A stretch of 37,899 nt of DNA, from positions 1 to 37,899 of the IMG/VR virus record IMGVR_UViG_3300022932_000012, one strand, 5' to 3'. This document shows, piece by piece, positions 29,005 through 36,118 of the stretch (the first letter of the stretch is position 1; every line of letters starts with the position of its first letter). The stretch comes from a virus. Below the pieces are notes generated by a model. The model was not told where the DNA came from, did no database searches, and saw nothing but the letters and a program-made list of their open reading frames with translations. Made by a program: the position numbers and the translations under genes.

Positions 29005-29922
29005 ATGAATGCCATCCAAACCATCAGCGACTACGTTTACGGGGCCGAAGTCGGTTTCCAGAACGTGCTGGTCGACCGCTCCCTGAACTTCGAGCGCGAG
29101 GCCGGCTTCGCCATCCAAGTACTCACCGCCAGCGACTACGTGGCGAAGCTGGCTGCGGCTGACCGCCAGTCGGTCATCAACGCCGTCACGAACATCGCGG
29201 CCATCGGCATCAGCCTGAACCCCGCCAAGAAGCAGGCGTACTTGGTGCCGCGCAACGGGAAGATCTGCCTGGACATCAGCTATATGGGCTTGATCGACCT
29301 CGCGATCCAGTCCGGTTCGATCCTCTGGGCGCAGGCCGACCTGGTGCACGCCAACGACGCCTTCACGCTCAACGGCTTCGACAAGCCACCGACGCATTCT
29401 TTCAACCCGTTCTCCAAGGACCGGGGCGAGATCGTCGGCGCATACGTTGTCGTCAAGACGACCAGCGGCGACTACCTGACCGACTGCATGAGCAGCGACG
29501 AGATCGACGCGATCAAGAACCGCTCGGAATCCGTGAAGGCCGGCCGGTCATCTCCATGGAAAACCGACTACGGCGAGATGGCGAAGAAGACGGTCGTGAA
29601 GCGCGCCTACAAGTACTGGCCGAAGTCGGACCGGCTGGACGAAGCGATCCACCACCTGAACACCGATGGCGGCGAAGGACTGGCGGCCACAGCGAAGCCG
29701 GTCGTGATCGATGCTGGCCCAGTCATCGAGCAGGCGCGCGCCACAAAGACCGTCGAGGAACTGTCTGCCTTCTGGGCCGAGAACAACGGCAAGCTGGCAA
29801 ACGACCTCGCCGCGCACACCGCGCTCAAGAAGGCGTGCCAGGCGCACAAGGCCCGCCTGCTGGCTCCGGCACAAGACGACGTAACTGACGTGGAGGCGAA
29901 AGATGCCGTGGCTCAAGCTTGA
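29005..29922 (+). CDS. recT: RecT-family single-strand annealing protein
   Basis: The 305-residue protein has the RecT layout. An N-terminal region (FEREAGFAIQVLTASDYVAK) leads to AIGISLNPAKKQAYLVPRNG, a core opening at about residues 70-90. CLDISYMGLIDLAIQSG follows, then GAYVVVKTTSGD, the MAKKTVVKRAYKYWP segment near 190 and a helical C-terminus. RecT-type proteins anneal complementary single strands in phage recombination. The exonuclease gene follows with a 20-base overlap, the usual synaptase-exonuclease pair. Confidence 0.9.
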   Translation: MNAIQTISDYVYGAEVGFQNVLVDRSLNFEREAGFAIQVLTASDYVAKLAAADRQSVINAVTNIAAIGISLNPAKKQAYLVPRNGKICLDISYMGLIDLAIQSGSILWAQADLVHANDAFTLNGFDKPPTHSFNPFSKDRGEIVGAYVVVKTTSGDYLTDCMSSDEIDAIKNRSESVKAGRSSPWKTDYGEMAKKTVVKRAYKYWPKSDRLDEAIHHLNTDGGEGLAATAKPVVIDAGPVIEQARATKTVEELSAFWAENNGKLANDLAAHTALKKACQAHKARLLAPAQDDVTDVEAKDAVAQA

Positions 29923-30535
29923 ACAGGGTAGCGAGGCGTGGTTGTCGGCGCGCCGGGGCATGGTGACGGGCTCGCGCTTCAAGGACTGCCGCGACCGTCT
30001 CAAGAACGGCCAGCCGTCCAAGGCATGCCTGGACTACGCGCGAGACATCGCCCGTGAGCGCTGCGGCGGCACCGCCCCGGCCAAGTTCGTGAACGCCGCC
30101 ATGCGTACCGGGACCGAGCAGGAACCCGTGGCCCGCGCGATGTACGAAGCCCAGACCGGCCATATGGTTGACGAGGTGAGCTTCTACGTGTCGGACGATG
30201 GGGTGTTCGGCCTCTCGCCTGACGGCACGATCGACGACGACGGCGTGCTTGAGATCAAAACCCTCGTTTCCAGCGACACCCTGTTCACCGCCCTGGTCGA
30301 CGGCGACCTCTCCGCCTACCGCGATCAGTGCCTGGGCTACCTGTGGCTGCTGGGCCGGCAGTGGGTCGACCTCTGCCTCTGGATCCCCGACCTCGCCAAC
30401 GCCGGCCGCAAGGGCCTCCACATCGTCCGCATCGACCGCGACGACGACGAGATCGAAAAGCTCGAAGCCGACCTTATGAAGTTTGCCGTGCTGGTCGACG
30501 AGTACGAAACCAAATTGCGCCTCAAGGCCGCCTAA
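29903..30535 (+). CDS. YqaJ / lambda-exonuclease family recombinase
   Basis: The 210-residue protein shows a PD-(D/E)xK core. TGSRF appears near residue 22 and the E72-containing RTGTEQEPVARAM follows. The catalytic D107 lies in GLSPDGTID and E117-x-K119 in VLEIKT. This matches lambda Exo/YqaJ nucleases that resect DNA ends for RecT. Its start lies inside the RecT end (20-base overlap), so the two are co-translated. A C-terminal helix is normal for the family. Confidence 0.9.
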   Translation: MPWLKLEQGSEAWLSARRGMVTGSRFKDCRDRLKNGQPSKACLDYARDIARERCGGTAPAKFVNAAMRTGTEQEPVARAMYEAQTGHMVDEVSFYVSDDGVFGLSPDGTIDDDGVLEIKTLVSSDTLFTALVDGDLSAYRDQCLGYLWLLGRQWVDLCLWIPDLANAGRKGLHIVRIDRDDDEIEKLEADLMKFAVLVDEYETKLRLKAA

Positions 30536-30547
30536 AGGACAAACCCC

Positions 30548-31462
30548 ATGCAAATCCCTGAACAAACCGCCGAGCGCGCAGCATTTGAAGTCTGGTTCTG
30601 CGAAGACGGAAACTATGAGCAGGAGTGGCTCGACGGGCGAGTTGTCGCCGGCGAGTTCCTCTACTCGAATGCCGACACAGAAAACATGTGGCAAGCATGG
30701 CTAGCCGCTCTCGCCACCACCAAGGCCACAGCACCAGTGGCGCGCGAGGATTTCGACAAGCTGTCGGCCGACCTGACGCGGGCAAAGAATCTGGTGGTGC
30801 AGCTGCACAACGTGCACCCAGCGACGCGCGCGATGATCGAAGACGCCACAGGCTCATGGTTCGTGTGGGGCCAGGACCGTGATGCCGCACCCCCTCCGGT
30901 GGAAGCCATAGGGGAGCCGGTGGCGTGGAGCAAGGCCATCGAATGGGGTCCACGGCAAAGCGAAATGGTTGTGAAGTTGACGCGCAAACGTCAGACAGAC
31001 CACGGATTCAACACGCCTTTGGTCCTCGCCACCCCTGCTACACCCAGCAGCCAGGATGCACCACGGGCAGAGCCTGCGACCGTCGAGCTACAGCAAGGCT
31101 GGGTCCGCTACGAGAAGGCACGCAGACTTAATCCTCGCCAGTGGGCCGAGCTGCACGCACGAAATCTTGCGGGCGAGACTTTCGACGACATGATCGACGC
31201 GCTCCCGGCGCCAAATACGCCAGTGCCGGATGTGGCAGTGCCTGCGGGGCTGAGTGATGCGCAGCTGCTGGATTGGTTAGAAAAGCACGGGGCCACGGTA
31301 GAGATCGTGAAGGTAGGTCCTGGATGGTCGTTTCGAGTCGGTGGCTCGAATCGGACTCTACGCAGCAACCTTCGCGGCTCCATCCGCGCCGCTCTGGCCG
31401 CATCTGCACCCGGTGCCCCAGACCTCGCGCAAGCCCAGCAGGGCACGGAAGGAGGCGTGTGA
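30548..31462 (+). CDS. Modular early protein of unknown function
   Basis: The 304-residue protein reads as several small segments. The N-terminal part has FEVWFCEDGNYEQEWLDGR and MWQAWLAALA. The middle holds GEPVAWSKAIEWGPRQSEMV and an Ala/Pro linker. A later HTH-like or helical part (ARRLNPRQWAELHARNLAGE) precedes a final LSDAQLLDWLEKHGATVEI region. Such mosaics are common in early regions of betaproteobacterial phages. It ends in a TGATG overlap with the next gene. Confidence 0.6.
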   Translation: MQIPEQTAERAAFEVWFCEDGNYEQEWLDGRVVAGEFLYSNADTENMWQAWLAALATTKATAPVAREDFDKLSADLTRAKNLVVQLHNVHPATRAMIEDATGSWFVWGQDRDAAPPPVEAIGEPVAWSKAIEWGPRQSEMVVKLTRKRQTDHGFNTPLVLATPATPSSQDAPRAEPATVELQQGWVRYEKARRLNPRQWAELHARNLAGETFDDMIDALPAPNTPVPDVAVPAGLSDAQLLDWLEKHGATVEIVKVGPGWSFRVGGSNRTLRSNLRGSIRAALAASAPGAPDLAQAQQGTEGGV

Positions 31463-32034
31463 TGGATCAGAACAGGATCGACGCACGTGGCGCCAGCATT
31501 GCCCGCGCTGCAACCGTTGCCCCCGCAGGGGCTGACCTACCACAGGGAGCGCTGACGGGCGAGCCGGTGGCGCACGTCGAAGACCCCCCGCTCTACAAGC
31601 TGGCCGAGAAATGGGCCAGCGCCAGCTACGAAGAAGGGGCCGAGCGAAACCGCATCGGCGCCACCATCGCGAGCATCACGAAAGTCTCGACTGCCGAAAT
31701 CGATGCGCGAGACGCCTTTATCGCCGCTCTTGCTGCACGCTCAGGTGCTACAGCAGCGGCAGGAGTGCCGGACGACGAAGCCATTGAAGACTTCCTCGCG
31801 GCGCGCATGACGCCGGAGGGCCGCGTCCCAATGCTCGCCACCATCAAGGCCGCGCTGGAAAAGTGGGGCGCCGCACCTCTCACAGCGCAGACAGAAACAC
31901 AGCCCGCAAGCGAGGCGGTGGCGATTACCCGCGAGCGAGCTTTGGAAATGGGTTGGCATCCACGCGACTTGCACATCGCCACCCCCGCGCAGCCAGCCCC
32001 GGCACCGGGTGCGGGGAAGGGGGAGAAGCTGTGA
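31462..32034 (+). CDS. Ala-rich early protein of unknown function
   Basis: From the ATG at 31462, with GGAAGGAGG upstream, the protein is 190 residues. The first 50 are Ala/Pro-rich with GEPVAHVEDPP. The centre is helical (AEIDARDAFIAALAARSGAT) and the tail is a Pro/Ala linker (TPAQPAPAPGAGKGEKL). That tail resembles the end of the gene at 26789 in both protein and DNA, suggesting shared or recombined linkers. No domain is recognised. Confidence 0.55.
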   Translation: MDQNRIDARGASIARAATVAPAGADLPQGALTGEPVAHVEDPPLYKLAEKWASASYEEGAERNRIGATIASITKVSTAEIDARDAFIAALAARSGATAAAGVPDDEAIEDFLAARMTPEGRVPMLATIKAALEKWGAAPLTAQTETQPASEAVAITRERALEMGWHPRDLHIATPAQPAPAPGAGKGEKL

Positions 32035-32693
32035 TCGCCGCGCTCTACGTCGAGACCGACGGCGGCTACATGGGTCTGCCTGGTGTGGATCCATGGGATG
32101 AACCGCGCGACGCACGCAAGTACAGCGGACCGCACCCGGCAGTGGCGCACCCGCCGTGCCAACGGTGGGGCCGATTCTTCCACGGCAGCACACGAAAGCC
32201 ACATCAGTTCAAGCTCGGCGACGACGGGGGATGTTTCGAGGCTGCATGGGCCGCGATCCGGCAGCACGGCGGTGTGATTGAGCACCCGTGCGACTCGCGC
32301 GCCTGGGAGCACTTCGGCATCAACCGTCCGCCACGATCCGGTGGCTGGGTGGCTGACGGTCATGGCGGCTGGACGTGCTGCGTCTACCAGGGCAACTACG
32401 GCCACTTCGCCGGCAAGCCGACATGGCTGGTCGTGCACGGCGTCGCGCTGAGCGATCTGCCTATCTTGCGCTGGGGATCGTCCGGCCAGCGCATCCACCC
32501 GGTGGCCTTGGCCAAGCACGGCTACGAGAAGGCCCGCCGCATCGGAATGATGGCCATGGTCGGAGGCAAGGACAAGACGCGCATCCGCAATGCCACGCCG
32601 GAAGCGTTCAGGGACGTGCTGATCGCCATCGCGCGGTCTGTCGCACCCCTCCAACCCACTCCCCCAGAGCCACTACACGGAGAAGGCAAATGA
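32031..32693 (+). CDS. Phage protein with C5-methyltransferase-like PCQ and EHP motifs
   Basis: The 220-residue protein starts at a GTG in a GTGA overlap. It has AVAHPPCQRWGRFF near residues 38-51, recalling the PCQ motif IV of cytosine-C5 methyltransferases. GGVIEHPCDSRAWEHFG near 80-97 lies where the ENV motif would be, and GGWTCCVYQGNYGHFAGKPT occurs near 115-130. This order belongs to a widespread phage family of unknown function. The SAM-binding FxGxG motif I is missing at the N-terminus. It may modify DNA or nucleotides, or be an inactive relative. Confidence 0.65.
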   Translation: MIAALYVETDGGYMGLPGVDPWDEPRDARKYSGPHPAVAHPPCQRWGRFFHGSTRKPHQFKLGDDGGCFEAAWAAIRQHGGVIEHPCDSRAWEHFGINRPPRSGGWVADGHGGWTCCVYQGNYGHFAGKPTWLVVHGVALSDLPILRWGSSGQRIHPVALAKHGYEKARRIGMMAMVGGKDKTRIRNATPEAFRDVLIAIARSVAPLQPTPPEPLHGEGK

Positions 32694-32929
32694 GCGACAC
32701 GGCAATTCTTCAGCGGCTCGACAGCCTGACCGCGGCGTTCGTTGCAATGTCACGGCTTGTCGGCGCCAGGCTCACGCGCACGCAGATGTGTGAGCGGCTG
32801 GGCATCTCGAGCAAGACCCTCACGGATCGCGTCAGGCGCGGCGTGGTGCCGTCGCCGGGCAAGGACGGCAAGTGGCTGGTCTGCGAGGTGGTCGAGTGGG
32901 AATCACGCGAGGCGTCGCGCAATGTCTGA
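32690..32929 (+). CDS. Excisionase-like DNA-binding protein
   Basis: From the ATGA-overlapped start the protein is 79 residues. The second half is a MerR/AlpA-type HTH with a wing: RTQMCERLGISSKTLTDRVR, then GVVPSPGKDGKWLVCEVVEW. This is the standard look of excisionases and phage HTH_17 proteins. It converges with the integrase and overlaps its end by 27 bases, the expected neighbourhood for Xis. It would bend DNA at attP and help excision. Confidence 0.75.
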   Translation: MSDTAILQRLDSLTAAFVAMSRLVGARLTRTQMCERLGISSKTLTDRVRRGVVPSPGKDGKWLVCEVVEWESREASRNV

Positions 32930-33892
32930 GGCGGAGGGGTTGAAGTACGTCAGCGCCTGCTTGGTGTTGGACCAGCCGAACACCTTGCAGAGCGTTAGTA
33001 CGTCCAGCTTCCGCGCCATCGCCGTGGCGGCCGTGTGGCGGGCGTCGTGAAACACCAGCCCCTTCAGCCCAGCCTTGGCGCGCGCCCTGCGGAACAGCGC
33101 GTCGAGGACGGTCGACTTCAGGCCGAACACCGAGTCCTTGTCCCAGTCCTTCATCTGCGCGATGAGGCGCTGGGCCACGGGTGTGAGGGGCACGTCGCGG
33201 CGCTTGCCATTCTTCGTCACCAGCAGGACGACGTGATCGCCCTTGACCTGCGCCCATTGCAGGCCGGTCAGTTCGCTGGCACGCATGCCGGTGGCGAGGG
33301 CCGTCAGGAAGCACGCGGCCACGGCGCCGGACACGCTGCGCACCGGGAAGCCGTAGCCGAGCGCGCGCAGCACCTTGCGGGCTTCGTCGTGGCGGATGAT
33401 CCGGTCGCGATGCGTCGGGCTGGTCGGCTTGCGAACGTCTCGCACCGGGTTCACCTTGATCCACTTCCACTCTCGGCGGGCCGTCTCCAGCACAGCAGAC
33501 AGCAGCCCCAGGTCGCGCAGCACGGAACCGCGCGAAGTCGTCGTGAGCCGGGCGTCGCGCCACTTGCTGATGTCGTCGGTCGTGATCGCTTGGAGGCGCT
33601 TCTTCACCGGCAGCGCGGCGTGCAGTTCCTTCTCGAAGGCGGCGAGACGAATGGTTTCCCAGTGCCTGCCGCGCTTCTTCGGCGATTCCTCGTCGCTGTA
33701 CCGCCTGAGAGCGTCCCTGAGCGTCTTTCCAGCGCCCGGCCCACCCTTCCCCTCGGCCTTCAGTTCGATCGATCTGCGCGCGTTCCAGTCGTCGGCCTCG
33801 CGCTTCGTGGCGAACGTGCCGCTGTCGCGCTGGCCGTTGATCTCAAGCTGGACACGCCATGTGCCCTGCGGCGTCTTCTTCGGTGCAGCCAT
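32903..33892 (-). CDS. int: Tyrosine-type integrase
   Basis: The 329-residue protein has an N-terminal arm-binding part (TWRVQLEINGQRDSGTFATK), a core-binding helical domain (about 58-150) and a catalytic domain with the full tyrosine-recombinase set. This set is R204 in ATGMRASELTG, K227 in TKNGK, H282-x-x-R285 in FHDARHTA, W307 at the H/W position and Y316 in LTYFN. It integrates and excises the phage at attP. No Shine-Dalgarno is evident. Instead CGGGGGA repeats begin at its start, which could let the protein bind its own leader. Confidence 0.93.
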   Translation of the reverse strand: MAAPKKTPQGTWRVQLEINGQRDSGTFATKREADDWNARRSIELKAEGKGGPGAGKTLRDALRRYSDEESPKKRGRHWETIRLAAFEKELHAALPVKKRLQAITTDDISKWRDARLTTTSRGSVLRDLGLLSAVLETARREWKWIKVNPVRDVRKPTSPTHRDRIIRHDEARKVLRALGYGFPVRSVSGAVAACFLTALATGMRASELTGLQWAQVKGDHVVLLVTKNGKRRDVPLTPVAQRLIAQMKDWDKDSVFGLKSTVLDALFRRARAKAGLKGLVFHDARHTAATAMARKLDVLTLCKVFGWSNTKQALTYFNPSASDIARRLA

Positions 33893-34233
33893 CGGGGGAT
33901 TCGTCGGGGGAATTTCGGGGGAGGAACTTCCCGCACTCTGTCGTCTGGTGCGGAAAGGGCCGGCCGATCATACCCAGCGGAACCCAGTAACTACGCCGGT
34001 TTTCCCTCTGTAGCGGAAAACCGAAGACTTCTATACACTGACCAATGGTGCCCGGAACGGGCGTCGTACAGGCCCTGTTTATGCGGGTCTGCGGGAAATC
34101 CGGGGGGATTTCGAGCGGTCAGTTTGTTTTCCCCGTTGTCTAGCCGGGCGCGTTTTGCTTGGCCGATGACGATTTTAAGCGCTGAGTTTCCATCTGGGCA
34201 CTTCGCCCGCACTCCCAAGAAAGTGAGCCTCAA
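33893..34233. other. Intergenic attP-like region
   Basis: The 341-base gap upstream of the integrase holds no gene I can support. It contains three CGGGGGA direct repeats (33893, 33905, 33916) and a related copy at 34101. It also holds a 9-base inverted repeat (33997-34023), a second short hairpin (GCCCG / CGGGC near 34050) and a GAAATCC / GGATTTC hairpin near 34095. Direct arm-type repeats beside an inverted core are the structure of attP. No intact tRNA end was found in it. Confidence 0.6.
33997..34023. repeat. Nine-base inverted repeat, candidate attP core
   Basis: CGGTTTTCC and GGAAAACCG flank a nine-base spacer (CTCTGTAGC). Tyrosine integrases bind inverted 7-to-11-base core sites around a 6-to-8-base (sometimes longer) overlap. 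It lies about 105 bases upstream of the integrase start. A terminator is unlikely because no T-run follows on either strand. Confidence 0.45.
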
Positions 34234-35091
34234 ATGAGCATCGCCTACAAACACCGCCGCTGGAGCGACAACGACAAGCACCTCGGCCCATTCCTCTACA
34301 GCCGCGACCAAGGCTCGAAGCGTTTCGGCTTGATCGCCATATCTGGCGGCGACAAGAATGATGACGATGCGGCCTCATGCCACCTTCGCTTGCATGCGTT
34401 CGGGCATACGCTGATCTGCGACCTGCCGCCGATCCTCAAGCCGTGGCGGCGTTGGGTTGACATGACGAAGTACGATTGGCACAAGGGGCCGGGCGATGGC
34501 TACTGGGATGTGCATGCCGTCCAGTACGGCTTCATGTACGGCGAAGGGTTCCTACAGGTTTTCCATGGCCCCCAGACCGGCGACAGCGAGACGACGCGAA
34601 GCTGGTGCAAGTTTCTACCGTGGACCCAGCTGCACTTCCATCGCCATACCTATCGGGGGCTGAACAACGAAGTTTTGCGCGAATGGATCGAACCCCGGCG
34701 ACGCCAACGCGGCGGCAGCCTCAGCCGATACGACGAGCAGCGCGAGTTCAAAGAGTCCATGCCTAAGGTCGCTTTTGAGTTCGACGACTTCGACGGAGCG
34801 CGCATCGTAGCAACGACGCACATTGAAGAGCGCGAGTGGACTTTCGGCGAAGGTTCATTCCAGTGGCTGCGCTTCTTCCGGCGCAACAAGGTGAGCCGCT
34901 CCTTGGCTTTGGATTTCAGCGCCGAAGTCGGACCTGAGAAAGGTTCGTGGAAGGGCGGAACCACCGGGCACAGCATCGAAATGCTGCCCGGTGAACTGCA
35001 CGAAGCCGCGTTCCGCCGCTATTGCGAACAGGACCATCGCAGCAAGTACCGGCCGTTCAAGATCACGTTTATCGGTCGCGCGCCAACCTGA
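34234..35091 (+). CDS. Unknown 285-residue protein beside attP
   Basis: The protein starts MSIAYKHRRWSDNDKHLGPF and is rich in Trp, Phe, His and Asp. Notable parts are FGLIAISGGDKNDDDAASCH, VFHGPQTGDSETTRSWCKFL and a PWTQLHFHRHTYRGLN stretch near residues 128-143. That Asp/Ser-then-LPWTQ pattern recurs in conserved hypothetical proteins of phages. No membrane segment or catalytic set is clear. It lies between attP and the SOS-box gene on the strand opposite both integrase and lysis genes. It may therefore be an independently expressed cargo gene. Confidence 0.7.
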   Translation: MSIAYKHRRWSDNDKHLGPFLYSRDQGSKRFGLIAISGGDKNDDDAASCHLRLHAFGHTLICDLPPILKPWRRWVDMTKYDWHKGPGDGYWDVHAVQYGFMYGEGFLQVFHGPQTGDSETTRSWCKFLPWTQLHFHRHTYRGLNNEVLREWIEPRRRQRGGSLSRYDEQREFKESMPKVAFEFDDFDGARIVATTHIEEREWTFGEGSFQWLRFFRRNKVSRSLALDFSAEVGPEKGSWKGGTTGHSIEMLPGELHEAAFRRYCEQDHRSKYRPFKITFIGRAPT

Positions 35092-35117
35092 CGCCCCGCC
35101 TATAACAAGGCCCCCAT

Positions 35118-35143
35118 CTCGCAGCCATGCGCAAGGCTGCGAG
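35118..35143. repeat. Perfect 9-base stem hairpin before the SOS box
   Basis: CTCGCAGCC and GGCTGCGAG flank an eight-base loop. It sits 26 bases after the stop of the 285-residue gene and 7 bases before the SOS box. No T-run follows, so it is not a standard terminator. It may stabilise the upstream mRNA end or separate the two units. Confidence 0.6.
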
Positions 35144-35150
35144 CATCGAT

Positions 35151-35168
35151 ACTGTATGCTCATACAGT
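35151..35168. promoter_or_regulatory. Perfect LexA (SOS) box
   Basis: The 18 bases form an inverted repeat with eight-base arms (ACTGTATG and CATACAGT), containing CTGT-N8-ACAG, the consensus LexA site of gamma- and betaproteobacteria. The last two bases lie inside the GTG start of the 107-residue gene. LexA bound here would block its transcription until DNA damage. Confidence 0.85.
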
Positions 35169-35490
35169 GGCTCTACTCTTCGATCTCATCGTCACCCGCG
35201 AACAAGGGAAGGTCATCCCAGCGTGGCGCCATGCGTTCCCGGTGCGCCTCTTGGGCGTGTCGGTGATCGTCGAGCACGTCTTCGAAAAGCAGCTCGCCCG
35301 GTACATATCGCGTGCGCGCGTGCTGAATCCTCCGAATGACAAGCCATGCCCGAGCCCTATCTGGGATGCGCGGCTCATCGATCTGACGCCTGATCGCCTG
35401 GTTGTGGGTGGCTTCGAACGGGTCGAGGATGGAATCGGCGTCGAGCGGGACTACGCGCAGAGTTGGGTGCTGCTGCCGGCCAAAGGCTGA
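35167..35490 (+). CDS. SOS-box-controlled protein, possible antirepressor
   Basis: The 107-residue protein opens MALLFDLIVTREQGKVIPAW and continues with HAFPVRLLGVSVIVEHVFEK and a region with VLNPPNDKPCPSPIWDARL. I do not recognise its family. The GTG start overlaps the SOS box and has no ribosome site, so its mRNA may be leaderless, or a downstream GTG (at MRLLGVSV, about codon 26) may be used. A LexA-controlled gene in a phage whose repressor lacks the cleavage domain invites comparison with 186 Tum and Gifsy antirepressors. That role is inference. Confidence 0.65.
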   Translation: MALLFDLIVTREQGKVIPAWRHAFPVRLLGVSVIVEHVFEKQLARYISRARVLNPPNDKPCPSPIWDARLIDLTPDRLVVGGFERVEDGIGVERDYAQSWVLLPAKG

Positions 35491-35494
35491 TGGG

Positions 35495-35821
35495 TCAGGG
35501 CTTCAACCGCCCGCCCAGCGAGTAATCCACCGGAGCGGCAGGCTTGCCCGCCAGAGCGGCGGCCCGGCATTCGTTGTACTGGCCGGCGAGCTCCACCAGC
35601 TTGAGCACCGTAGCGCCAAAACTCGGGTCGGTCAGCTCACTGATTGCCGGGCACGACGCCACCAGGAGCGGGCTCGGGCGCCCGTCCAGCGATCGCGGCG
35701 TTGATGTTGCGCAGCTGGCCGTCAGTATTGACGCACTCAGAATAGCGAACGTTTTCCCGCACCTCCCGCTCAGTGCGCTGAACGATCGTCCGGTTGACCG
35801 GCTTGAGTTTGGCGATGGCAT
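35495..35821 (-). CDS. Rz1: Rz1-like outer-membrane spanin lipoprotein
   Basis: From the ATG at 35821 the protein is 108 residues and starts inside the Rz gene in another frame. A basic N-region leads to a hydrophobic stretch (KTFAILSASILTASC) with lipobox LTAS before C37. The mature part has a PSPLLVASCPAISEL segment and a proline/glycine tail. Rz1 pairs with Rz to fuse the two membranes in the last lysis step. The N-region before the signal is long, so a shorter start is possible. Confidence 0.75.
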   Translation of the reverse strand: MPSPNSSRSTGRSFSALSGRCGKTFAILSASILTASCATSTPRSLDGRPSPLLVASCPAISELTDPSFGATVLKLVELAGQYNECRAAALAGKPAAPVDYSLGGRLKP

Positions 35822-35987
35822 CTGCCGCTCCTTGCTGTGCGGCTTCTCGGGTTTCGAGCACCGCCTTGTTGATCTTGGCCTGCCCTGCAATCTCGCTGTC
35901 TTTGCCGACCCCCTGCCCGTAGAAGAAGGCGCCACCGACTGAGGCGCCCCACCCCACCACCACAGCAAGGATCAGGTACGGGTTCAT
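35637..35987 (-). CDS. Rz: Rz-like inner-membrane spanin
   Basis: The 116-residue protein has one N-terminal membrane helix (about 4-24, YLILAVVVGWGASVGGAFFY). A long periplasmic helix follows (INKAVLETREAAQQGAADAI, then RTEREVRENVRYSECVN), the i-spanin layout. Its start overlaps the zinc-knuckle stop (ATGA). The Rz1 gene lies nested in its second half and extends beyond it, as in lambda. Confidence 0.82.
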   Translation of the reverse strand: MNPYLILAVVVGWGASVGGAFFYGQGVGKDSEIAGQAKINKAVLETREAAQQGAADAIAKLKPVNRTIVQRTEREVRENVRYSECVNTDGQLRNINAAIAGRAPEPAPGGVVPGNQ

Positions 35988-36118
35988 GGCTTGTCGCTCA
36001 CAAAACGCGCTTCACCGACCACAACGGAGTTTGTTGCTCGTGGACGCTCCACAACGGTCCTCCAAGGGCACGCGCTCGAGCTGTGGCCGGAGCCGCCGCA
36101 GAGGCAGCAGGCTTTCAC
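35984..36118 (-). CDS. 44-residue CCHC zinc-knuckle protein in the lysis cassette
   Basis: A GTG start overlapping the endolysin stop (GTGA) encodes a protein beginning MKACCLCGGSGHSSSACPWR. It fits C4-x2-C7-x4-H12-x4-C17, the exact spacing of a retroviral-type zinc knuckle. The tail is polar. Its stop overlaps the Rz start (ATGA). Such tiny cysteine proteins appear in other phage lysis regions but have no known role. Nucleic-acid binding is possible from the motif alone. Confidence 0.65.
   Translation of the reverse strand: MKACCLCGGSGHSSSACPWRTVVERPRATNSVVVGEARFVSDKP

Noticed and set aside
34040-34075. A tRNA 3' end suggested by TGGTGCCCGG
   Set aside because: No TTCGA T-loop or acceptor partner is found at the right spacing. 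The segment is better read as a short hairpin.
35118-35143. A terminator for the 285-residue gene
   Set aside because: The stem is perfect, but no T-run follows on either strand. It is listed only as a hairpin.
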